Shown here piece by piece: positions 1 to 7,248 of a stretch of 38,560 nt of DNA. The DNA comes from Burkholderiales bacterium (lineage in GTDB: Bacteria > Pseudomonadota > Gammaproteobacteria > Burkholderiales > Burkholderiaceae_C), in contig JAEKLF010000119.1 of the NCBI GenBank assembly GCA_019509985.1, positions 1 through 38,560 of the forward strand. Direction: 5' to 3'. The first letter of the stretch is position 1. Each line of letters begins with the position of its first letter. Position numbers and translations under genes: made by a program. The notes under the pieces are model-generated. The model saw nothing but the letters and a program-made list of their open reading frames with translations, was not told the origin of the DNA and did no database searches.

Positions 1-56
1 CCGCCGAATTGCCGGACGCGTACAGGCCCTCGGTCGCAGCCTTCGTGGCTGGCTAG
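1..56 (+). CDS. C-terminal tail of an upstream gene (partial)
   Basis: The frame starting at base 3 is open from the window edge to a TAG at 54-56 and ends in AELPDAYRPSVAAFVAG. The codons have the strong third-position GC of the neighbouring genes. The short tail looks like the last helix of an alpha/beta-hydrolase-like protein, but too little is present to name it. It converges with the LysR gene and its stop overlaps that gene's stop. Confidence 0.35.
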   Translation, partial: AELPDAYRPSVAAFVAG

Positions 57-958
57 GTGGGCTGTTCGGCTAACGCCTGAAACGCGCGCATGGCCAGCTC
101 GGCGGCCGGCGCCAGCGTGCGGCCACGCAGCCAGACGGCGTGCACGTGCGCGAACAGGCCTTCGGCATTCAGGCGCGGCGCCGGCAAGGCCTGCAGCGCC
201 AGGCCCGACGCGGCCACCAGCGCGTGCGGCAGCAGGGCCAGCATGTCGCCCTCCAGCGCCAGGCGCGCCAGCGTGTGCAGGTCGTCGCATTCGACGGCGA
301 GCGGGAAGTCCTCGACGCGGTCGAAGCCCAGCGCCTGGGCGACCTGCGCGTGCAGGACCGGCGTCATCGACACCATGCCCAGGCCGTGGGTCGCCAGGTC
401 CTGCGGCGTGGCCGCGCCGGCCTGCAGCAGCGGATGGCCGGTGCGCACGTAGAGGGCGCCGTGGACCTTGGCCAGCGGGCGCAACTCCAGCCGGTCGGTG
501 TGCGGCAGCAGGCGCGGGTCGGCGACGAAGAAGTCGATGACCTCGACGTCAAGCAGGCGCAGCAGGCTGTCGACATTGCCGCTGCGCACGCGGGCGACGA
601 CGCGCGGTGCCTGGCGGCGCAGCTCGGCCAGCAGCGGCGGCACCAGCACGGCCGCGGGCACGGGGCCGGCGCCGAAGTCCAGGTTGCCGAGCTCGCCGCG
701 CTTGAGTAGTTCGGCGTCGCGCTCCAGGCAGCGGCCGTCGAAGACGAGGCGGCGGGCACGTTCGATCAGCAGGCGGCCAGCCGGCGTGGGTGTGGCGCCC
801 AGCGGCCCGCGCTCGAACAGGCGCAGCCCGAAGTCGGTCTCCAGCGCCTGGATGCTACGGCTGAACGCGGCCTGGCTGAGGTGCACGCGCTCGGCCGCGG
901 CGACGAAGCGGCCTTCGTCGGCCAGCGCGAGCAGGTGTTGGAGCTGCCTGAGGTTCAC
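53..958 (-). CDS. LysR-family transcriptional regulator (SdsB-like position)
   Basis: A 301-residue LysR-type regulator of normal family length. Residues 1-60 form the winged helix-turn-helix (FVAAAERVHLSQAAFSRSIQ, then LE..FGLRLFER), followed by the linker helix. Residues from about 90 form the periplasmic-binding-like effector domain. The start is GTG at 958; no upstream ATG is in frame. It is divergent from a GMC alcohol dehydrogenase and an SdsA-type alkylsulfatase, the arrangement known for SdsB, the LysR activator of sdsA in Pseudomonas. A perfect 7-bp inverted repeat lies 15 nt upstream of the start and is a likely operator, so autoregulation and control of the divergent genes are expected. 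The family call is firm; the SdsB role is inferred from context. Confidence 0.9.
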   Translation of the reverse strand: MNLRQLQHLLALADEGRFVAAAERVHLSQAAFSRSIQALETDFGLRLFERGPLGATPTPAGRLLIERARRLVFDGRCLERDAELLKRGELGNLDFGAGPVPAAVLVPPLLAELRRQAPRVVARVRSGNVDSLLRLLDVEVIDFFVADPRLLPHTDRLELRPLAKVHGALYVRTGHPLLQAGAATPQDLATHGLGMVSMTPVLHAQVAQALGFDRVEDFPLAVECDDLHTLARLALEGDMLALLPHALVAASGLALQALPAPRLNAEGLFAHVHAVWLRGRTLAPAAELAMRAFQALAEQPT

Positions 959-972
959 TATGCGTTCAGCGC

Positions 973-990
973 AATGAGTGCTGACTCATT
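973..990. promoter_or_regulatory. Palindromic operator candidate between divergent LysR and GMC genes
   Basis: AATGAGT (973-979) and ACTCATT (984-990) form a perfect inverted repeat around GCTG. Partial outer symmetry continues (CGC on the left, TGCG on the right after one inserted base). It has the T-N11-A geometry of LysR boxes and sits in the 129-nt divergent promoter region. Confidence 0.5.
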
Positions 991-1087
991 ATGCGTTGGA
1001 CGCCTGGATGCGACCCCGCCATCCTTCGACCTCCAAGCGGTACGCCGCCCGGCGCGGGCCGGGCCGACCGCGGGTTGCGGGAGCCGC

Positions 1088-2689
1088 ATGGAGTTCGATT
1101 ACGTCATCGTCGGGGCCGGATCGGCGGGCTGCGTGCTCGCATCGCGGTTGTCGGAGGACCCGACCCTGTCCGTCTGCCTGCTGGAGACCGGCGGACCGGA
1201 CCGCAGCGTGCTGATCCATGCGCCGGCCGGCGTTGTCGCCATGGTGCCGACCCGCATCAACAACTACGCCTACCAGACCGTGCCCCAGCCGGGCCTGGGC
1301 GGGCGCCGCGGCTACCAGCCGCGCGGCCGCACGCTCGGCGGCAGCAGCTCCATCAACGCCATGCTCTACGTGCGCGGGCACCGCCACGACTACGACCGGT
1401 GGGCGGCGCTGGGCAACGCCGGCTGGTCCTACGACGAGGTGCTGCCTTATTTCCGCCGCAGCGAGCACAACGAGCAGTTCAACGACGCCGCGCTGCACGG
1501 CCGCGGCGGCCCGCTGAACGTGGCCGCGCCGCGCTGCCCCAGCCCCATCAACCGCCTTTTCCTGGAAGCCGCGGCGCTGAACGGCCTGCCGACCATCGAC
1601 GACTACAACGTCGCCGAGCCGCACGGCGCCTTCATCTATCAGGTCACGCAGCGCGACGGCGAGCGCTGCAGCGCGGCCAAGGCTTATCTGACGCCGCACC
1701 TGGGCCGGCCTAATCTGAAGGTCATCACCGGCGCGCAAGCGACGCGGCTGCTGCTGAACGAGGGCGCGGCCAGCGGTGTCGAGGTGCGCGTCGATGGCCA
1801 GCTGCGCCAGGTCCAGGCGCGCCGCGAGGTCATCGTCAGCGCCGGCGCCTTCGGTTCGCCGCAGCTGCTGATGCTGTCGGGCATCGGGCCCGCGGCGCAT
1901 CTGCAAAGCGTCGGCGTGCCGGTGCGGCACCACCTGCCCGGCGTCGGCCAGAACCTGCAGGACCACATCGACTATGTGCAGACCTGGCGCTGCAGCGCGG
2001 CGACCGACACCTTCGGTGTGTCGCTGCGCGGTGGTGCGAAGCTGGCCGCGGCGATGCTGGACTGGCGACGACGGCGCGAAGGCCGCATCACCAGCAGCAT
2101 CGCCGAGTCGGGCGCCTTCCTGCGCTCGGCGCCCGACGTGGCCGTGCCCGACCTGCAACTCGTCTTCGTGCTCGGCATCGTCGACGACCACGCCCGCCGC
2201 CTGCACTGGGGCCACGGCATCTCCTGCCATGTCGACGTGCTGCGCCCCCACAGCCGCGGCACGGTGGAGCTGGCCGGCCGCGACCCACAGCTGGCGCCGC
2301 GCATCGACCCGCGCTTCCTCAGCGACGAGCGCGACCTGGCCCTGCTCGTGAAGGGCGCGCAGCTGCAGCAGCGCATCATCGAGTCGCGCCCCTTCGACGG
2401 TCTGCGCGGCCGCATGCTCTATCCCGTGCGCGCCAACGACGAGGCCGGCCTGATCGCCGACATCCGCGCCCGCGCCGACACGCAGTACCACCCGGTGGGC
2501 AGCTGCAGGATGGGCGCCGACCCGCTGGCCGTCGTCGACGCGCGGCTGCGGGTGCACGGCGTCGCGCGGCTGCGCGTCGTCGATGCCTCCGTCATGCCGA
2601 ACGTGATCGGTGGCAACACCAACGCCCCCACCTTGATGATCGGCGAGAAGGCCGCCGACATGATCCGCGCCGACGCCCATGCGCACTGA
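1088..2689 (+). CDS. GMC-family alcohol dehydrogenase (choline dehydrogenase/AlkJ-like)
   Basis: A 533-residue flavoprotein of the glucose-methanol-choline oxidoreductase family. MEFDYVIVGAGSAGCVLASR at the N-terminus is the FAD-binding GxGxxG fold, and GRTLGGSSSINAMLYVRG near residue 80-100 is the first GMC signature. The second signature region, SAGAFGSPQLLMLSGIGP, lies around residue 245-262. The C-terminal HPVGSCRMG contains the conserved catalytic His, and NTNAPTLMIGEKAADMI closes the FAD domain. The ATG at 1088 is chosen because GGGAG precedes it and the FAD fold starts at once; the longer open frame upstream lies in the divergent promoter. It overlaps the ORF region just before the alkylsulfatase, so both are likely co-transcribed. 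By context it may oxidise the fatty alcohol released by that sulfatase; choline or another alcohol remains possible. Confidence 0.92.
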   Translation: MEFDYVIVGAGSAGCVLASRLSEDPTLSVCLLETGGPDRSVLIHAPAGVVAMVPTRINNYAYQTVPQPGLGGRRGYQPRGRTLGGSSSINAMLYVRGHRHDYDRWAALGNAGWSYDEVLPYFRRSEHNEQFNDAALHGRGGPLNVAAPRCPSPINRLFLEAAALNGLPTIDDYNVAEPHGAFIYQVTQRDGERCSAAKAYLTPHLGRPNLKVITGAQATRLLLNEGAASGVEVRVDGQLRQVQARREVIVSAGAFGSPQLLMLSGIGPAAHLQSVGVPVRHHLPGVGQNLQDHIDYVQTWRCSAATDTFGVSLRGGAKLAAAMLDWRRRREGRITSSIAESGAFLRSAPDVAVPDLQLVFVLGIVDDHARRLHWGHGISCHVDVLRPHSRGTVELAGRDPQLAPRIDPRFLSDERDLALLVKGAQLQQRIIESRPFDGLRGRMLYPVRANDEAGLIADIRARADTQYHPVGSCRMGADPLAVVDARLRVHGVARLRVVDASVMPNVIGGNTNAPTLMIGEKAADMIRADAHAH

Positions 2690-2705
2690 CACCCCGGAGA
2701 CCTCG

Positions 2706-4673
2706 ATGACACGCTGGACCCTGGCCGCGCTGACCGCGGCCCTGTTGACGACCCTGAGCGGCTGCGGCCGCCAGGCCGAGACCGCCACGCCTGCCGGCGA
2801 TGCGACGGCCACGACCGTGGCGGCCAACGCGCGCTTTGCGCAGGCCCTGCCGCTGGACGAACCCCAGGGCTTCGAGGACGCCAGGCGCGGCCTCGTCGCA
2901 CGGCCGGAGGGCAGGATCCTGGCCGCCGACGGCACGGTTCTCGTCGACTTCGACGCCTTCAAGTTCGTCAACGGCGCCGCGCCTCCGACCGTCAATCCCA
3001 GCCTGTGGCGCCACGCCCGGTTGAACGCCGAGGCCGGCCTGTTCAAGGTCACCGACGGCATCTACCAGCTGCGCGGCTTCGACATGGGCAACATGACCCT
3101 GGTCGAAGGCAAGACCGGCTGGATCGTCATCGACGCGCTGACCTGCCGCGAGACGGCCAGCGCGGCCCTGGCCTTCGCGCGCAAGCATCTCGGCGACAAG
3201 CCGGTCACGGCCCTGCTCTTCACGCACAGCCATATCGACCACTTCGGCGGCGCCCTGGGCGTCGTGTCGGCCGAGGACGTGGCCGCGCGCAAGCTGCCCG
3301 TCATCGCGTCGGCCGGCTTCATGGAAGAAGCGACCAGCGAGAACCTGATGGTCGGCCCGGCGATGGGACGCCGCTCGTTCTACCAGTTCGGCAAGAACCT
3401 GGAGCGCTCGGCTCGGGGGCTGGTGGACACCGGCCTGGGCAAGGGCGTGGGCTATGGCAACTTCGGCATCCTGGAGCCCAATGACCTGATCACGCAGGCG
3501 ACCGAAGAGCGCGTCATCGACGGCGTGCGCTTCGTCTTCCACAACGTGCCGGGCGCCGAAGCGCCGGCCGAGATGACCTTCTCCATTCCCGAGCACAAGG
3601 CCTACGGCGGCGCCGAGAACCTGGCGCAGACCATGCACAACCTGCTGCCCGTGCGCGGTGCCAAGGTGCGCGACGCGCTGCGCTGGGCCGGCTACATGCA
3701 GGACGCGCTGGACCAGCTCGGCGATGCCGAGGTCTATTTCGGCCAGCACAACTGGCCGGTCTGGGGCCACTCTCGCATCGTCGACTTCATCACCCAGCAC
3801 CGCGACGTCTACAAGTACACGCACGACCAGACCGTCAGGATGATCAATGCCGGTCTGACGCCGACCGAGATCGCCGAGCAGCTGCACCTGCCCAAGTCGC
3901 TGGAGACCCACTTCGGCACGCGCGGCTACTACGGCGACCTGCGCCACAACGCCAAGGCCGTCTACCAGTTCTACCTCGGTGCCTATGACGGCAACCCGGC
4001 CCACCTCGACCCGCTGCCGCCGCAGGAATCCGCCAGGCGCTACGTCCAGCTGGCCGGCGGCGCCGACAAAGCCGTGCAGGTCGCCCAGGCCGCCTTCGAC
4101 GCTGGCGACTACCGCTGGGCGGCCGAGCTGCTGAACCATGTCGTCTTCGCCGACAGCGGCAACGCCGCCGCCAAGGCGCTGCTGGCACGCACCTACGACC
4201 AGCTCGGCTTCGCCGCCGAGGCCTCGACCTGGCGCAACAGCTACCTGACCGGCGCGGCCGAGCTGCGCGGCGGCCCGCCCGCCCAGGGCGTGCAGCGCGC
4301 GGCCTTCATGGACATGCTGGCGCAGACGCCCGTCGAGCGCTTCCTGGAAGCCATGGCCGCCGGCCTGAACGGCCCCGCCGCCGACGGCAAGAACTACCGG
4401 ATCAACCTGGTCTTCAGCGACACGCACCAGAGCTTCCAGCTCTGGATCGAGAACGCCGTGCTGCACCACCGCCAGGCCGCGCCCGCGCCGGACGCCAACG
4501 CCACGTTGACGCTGACCCGGCCGCTGTTCGTGCGCATGATGGCCGGCACCGCCGGCGTGAAGGACACGCTGCTGTCCGACGACCTCCAGGTCAGCGGCAG
4601 CCGGGTCGATCTCGTGCGCTTCCTGTCCCTGATCGACAAGGCACCCGGCCGCTTCGCTATCGTGACACGTTAA
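2706..4673 (+). CDS. sdsA: SdsA-type (class III) linear alkylsulfatase, lipoprotein
   Basis: A 655-residue protein with the metallo-beta-lactamase fold of SDS hydrolases (SdsA1/BDS1), which release long-chain alcohol and sulfate. The zinc motif HSHIDH is at residues 174-179. Later family blocks are visible: GPAMGRRSFYQFG, APAEMTFSIPEHKAYGGAEN (acidic metal ligands) and QHNWPVWGH. A helical dimerisation region and an SCP2-like C-terminal domain (about 540-655) follow. The N-terminus MTRWTLAALTAALLTTLSGCG is a lipoprotein signal with a lipobox Cys, so a membrane-anchored periplasmic enzyme is predicted. The ATG at 2706 is chosen because GGAGA lies 5 nt upstream and the signal begins there; an in-frame ATG at 2679 lies inside the preceding gene. 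Substrate chain length cannot be read from sequence. Confidence 0.9.
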   Translation: MTRWTLAALTAALLTTLSGCGRQAETATPAGDATATTVAANARFAQALPLDEPQGFEDARRGLVARPEGRILAADGTVLVDFDAFKFVNGAAPPTVNPSLWRHARLNAEAGLFKVTDGIYQLRGFDMGNMTLVEGKTGWIVIDALTCRETASAALAFARKHLGDKPVTALLFTHSHIDHFGGALGVVSAEDVAARKLPVIASAGFMEEATSENLMVGPAMGRRSFYQFGKNLERSARGLVDTGLGKGVGYGNFGILEPNDLITQATEERVIDGVRFVFHNVPGAEAPAEMTFSIPEHKAYGGAENLAQTMHNLLPVRGAKVRDALRWAGYMQDALDQLGDAEVYFGQHNWPVWGHSRIVDFITQHRDVYKYTHDQTVRMINAGLTPTEIAEQLHLPKSLETHFGTRGYYGDLRHNAKAVYQFYLGAYDGNPAHLDPLPPQESARRYVQLAGGADKAVQVAQAAFDAGDYRWAAELLNHVVFADSGNAAAKALLARTYDQLGFAAEASTWRNSYLTGAAELRGGPPAQGVQRAAFMDMLAQTPVERFLEAMAAGLNGPAADGKNYRINLVFSDTHQSFQLWIENAVLHHRQAAPAPDANATLTLTRPLFVRMMAGTAGVKDTLLSDDLQVSGSRVDLVRFLSLIDKAPGRFAIVTR

Positions 4674-4755
4674 CGCTTTTGCCAGGTGGCGGTGCGTTGC
4701 CGCCCCCCGGTCGCTGCGTTATCGTGCGGCGACCTGGACACCGGTGGGAGGGTGC

Positions 4756-6699
4756 ATGGGAATGTCGCCGCGCCGGACCTGCTGCGTTGCAGCGGCCGTG
4801 CTGTCATCGCCGTTGACTGCCTGGGCCGCCGCGACGCCGGGCAGCCTGGTCGATCTCAGCCTCGAAGAACTCGGCAACGTCACCATCACGTCCACCGCCA
4901 AGCGCGAGCAGCGCCTGGCCGATGCACCGGCCTCGCTCTTCGTCATCACCGCCGACGACATCCGCCGCTCCGGCGCCACCCGCCTGCCCGAAGCACTGCG
5001 TCTGGCGCCCAACCTGCACGTCGCCGAGATCTACGGCGGGGGCGGCTATGCAATCAGCGCGCGCGGCTTCAACTCCAGTTCGGCCAACAAGCTGCTGGTG
5101 CTGATCGACGGGCGCTCGGTCTACACGCCGCTGTTCGCCGGCGTGTTCTGGGACGTGCAGGACGTGGCAATGGAAGACATCGAGCGCATCGAGGTCAGCA
5201 GCGGCCCGGGCAGCACGCTGTGGGGCGTGAACGCGGTCAACGGCGTCATCAACGTCATCACGCGCAGCGCCGCGGCCACGCGTGGCACGCTGGTGTCGGT
5301 GGCCGCCGGCAACGAGGAGCACGCCAGCGTGCTGCGCCACGGCCTCGCCCTGGGCAACGGCGGCGACCTGCGCGTCTTCGTCAAGCGCACGGACCAGCGC
5401 GCCACCGAGACAGCCGCCGGCACCCCCGTGGACGACGCCGGCCACCTGCTGCGCGGCGGCTTTCGGGCCGATTGGGGGCGCAGTGGCGACCGCTTCACGC
5501 TGCTCGGCAATGCCTACCGCGGCAACCACGGCCAGCCCCTGCCCGGCAGCATCAGCATCACCGGCGTCAAGTTCGCGCTCGACACCATCCGCGTGTCGGG
5601 CGCCAACCTGCTGGCGCGCTGGGAGAGGCCGCTCGGCGGCGGCGAACTCAGCGTGCAGGGCTACCTGGACCGTACGGTGCGCGACACGCCGCCGATCTTT
5701 GACGAGACGCTGAACATCGCCGACCTGGAGCTGCAGTACACACTGCGGCCGACGCCGTCACACACCGTCGTGCTGGGTGCCAACCATCGCCGCTCGCAGG
5801 ACCACGTGGGCCACTCCGCACCGCAGTTCGCCGTGCTGCCCGAGCGCCTGAACCAGGCCTGGACCAGCCTGTTCGCGCAGGACGAGATCGCGCTGAGCGA
5901 CAGGCTGCGCCTGACGCTGGGTGCTCGCGTCGAACGCAACGACTACACCGGCAATGAATTCCTGCCCAACCTGCGCCTGGCCTGGACGCCCACGCCCACG
6001 CAGACCTGGTGGGCCTCGGCTGCCCGCACGGTGCGCGCGCCGTCGCGGCTGGATCGCGACATCTACGTCCCCGCGCAGCCGCCCTTCATCCTCAACGGCG
6101 GGCCGGACTTCCGCGCCGAGACGGCGAATGTGCTGGAACTGGGCTACCGCGGCCAGCCACTGCCGGCGCTGACGCTGTCGGCCACCGCCTTCCACGGCGA
6201 CTACGACCGCCTGCGCACCCAGGAGCTGGCGCCCAGCCGCACCCAGGTCTTCTTCGGTAACGGCATGCAGGGCCATGTGACGGGTGTCGAAGCCTGGGGC
6301 AGCGTTCAGGCCTCGCGCTGGCTGCGCCTGCATGGCGGCGTCACGCTGCTGCGGCCCGACCTGCACCTGAAGCCGGGCAGCATCGACGCCGCCGGCTCGG
6401 TGGCCGCCGCCGAGGGCGCGATGCCGCGCCAGAGCTGGCAGCTGCGCGCCGCCATGAACCTGCCGCGGGAGGCCGAGCTCGACGTCATGCTGCGCCACGT
6501 CGGCGCCCTGAGCGCGCCCACCGTGCCGGCCTACACGGCCGTGGACCTGCACCTGGGCACGCGCATCGGCCCGGACGTCGACGTCGGGCTGACGGCGCAG
6601 AACCTGTTCGACCGCGGCCACGGCGAGTTCGCGGCCGTGGCGACGCGCACCGAGGTCGGCCGCAACTTCATGCTTCAGCTGCGCCTGCGCTTCCTCTGA
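4756..6699 (+). CDS. TonB-dependent outer-membrane receptor
   Basis: About 647 residues. An N-terminal signal region (hydrophobic stretch VAAAVLSSPLTAWAA) is followed by a plug domain. The plug carries the typical SLEELGNVTITSTAKREQ start, then DAPASLFVITADDIRRSG and ERIEVSSGPGSTLWGVNAVN around residues 150-170. A 22-strand-type beta-barrel follows, ending in QLRLRFL with a terminal aromatic residue. GGGAGGG at 4747-4752 supports a start at ATG 4756 or ATG 4762. The gene ends in TGATG, overlapping the yfiR-like start, so the three genes form one unit. The plug resembles BtuB/CirA-type receptors, but the transported ligand is not evident. The link with YfiR and a sensor kinase suggests a signalling or stress-responsive uptake role. 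Confidence 0.9.
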   Translation: MGMSPRRTCCVAAAVLSSPLTAWAAATPGSLVDLSLEELGNVTITSTAKREQRLADAPASLFVITADDIRRSGATRLPEALRLAPNLHVAEIYGGGGYAISARGFNSSSANKLLVLIDGRSVYTPLFAGVFWDVQDVAMEDIERIEVSSGPGSTLWGVNAVNGVINVITRSAAATRGTLVSVAAGNEEHASVLRHGLALGNGGDLRVFVKRTDQRATETAAGTPVDDAGHLLRGGFRADWGRSGDRFTLLGNAYRGNHGQPLPGSISITGVKFALDTIRVSGANLLARWERPLGGGELSVQGYLDRTVRDTPPIFDETLNIADLELQYTLRPTPSHTVVLGANHRRSQDHVGHSAPQFAVLPERLNQAWTSLFAQDEIALSDRLRLTLGARVERNDYTGNEFLPNLRLAWTPTPTQTWWASAARTVRAPSRLDRDIYVPAQPPFILNGGPDFRAETANVLELGYRGQPLPALTLSATAFHGDYDRLRTQELAPSRTQVFFGNGMQGHVTGVEAWGSVQASRWLRLHGGVTLLRPDLHLKPGSIDAAGSVAAAEGAMPRQSWQLRAAMNLPREAELDVMLRHVGALSAPTVPAYTAVDLHLGTRIGPDVDVGLTAQNLFDRGHGEFAAVATRTEVGRNFMLQLRLRFL

Positions 6700-7247
6700 T
6701 GACCGCCCCCCTGCTTGCCCGCCGAACGCTGCTGCTCGCGGCGCTGGGCGCAGCGAGCCCGGTGCGGGCGGGCGAGGAGGAGAGCGTCGAATACCAGGTC
6801 AAGGCCGCCTTCGTCTGCAAGTTCGGCAACTACATCGAGTGGCCGCCGAAGGCCATGGGCGCGGCGGGCGAGCCCTTTCGCATCGGCGTGCTGGGCAGCG
6901 AGCTGGTGCAGGAGGAGTTCCGCCGCACGGCGGCCGCCGCCTCGGTGGGCGGGCGGCCGGTGGAGGTGCGCCGCCTCGCACGCGCCGAACTGCCCGAGGG
7001 CCTGCACGCCGTCTTCATTGCGCGAGCGATGGCGGCGCAGGCGGCGGCCATCATCGCCGCGGCGCGCGGCCGGCCGGTGCTGACGGTCACGGAACTTGAC
7101 CCCGGCGGCGCAACGGGCATGATCAATTTCGTGCTGGTCGACGACAAGGTGCGCTTTGACATCCTGTTGCCATCGGCCACGCAAAGCGGCCTCAAGATCA
7201 GTGTCCGGCTTCTGGGCGTGGCACGCCGGGTCGAAGGCAGGTCATAG
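6699..7247 (+). CDS. YfiR-family (DUF4154) periplasmic protein
   Basis: A 182-residue protein. The N-terminus TLLLAALGAASPVRAGEE is an export signal, and the mature part opens with EYQVKAAFVCKFGNYIEWP, the hallmark of the YfiR family. The rest follows the family pattern: IGVLGSE near residue 64, then GRPVLTVTELD and an INFVLVDDKVRFDI block near the end. Known YfiR proteins are periplasmic inhibitors of the membrane diguanylate cyclase YfiN. No GGDEF protein is present here. Instead the next gene, 1 nt downstream, is a membrane hybrid histidine kinase whose periplasmic domain could be the partner. It overlaps the upstream receptor stop (TGATG), which indicates translational coupling. The family call is firm; the partner is inferred. 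Confidence 0.88.
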   Translation: MTAPLLARRTLLLAALGAASPVRAGEEESVEYQVKAAFVCKFGNYIEWPPKAMGAAGEPFRIGVLGSELVQEEFRRTAAAASVGGRPVEVRRLARAELPEGLHAVFIARAMAAQAAAIIAAARGRPVLTVTELDPGGATGMINFVLVDDKVRFDILLPSATQSGLKISVRLLGVARRVEGRS

Positions 7248-7248
7248 C

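Noticed and set aside
989..4469. Long minus-strand open frames (690 and 625 residues) opposite the GMC and alkylsulfatase genes
   Set aside because: They are antisense shadows caused by high third-position GC; they show no domain motifs and are dominated by low-complexity Ala/Val/Gly/Arg/His/Gln.
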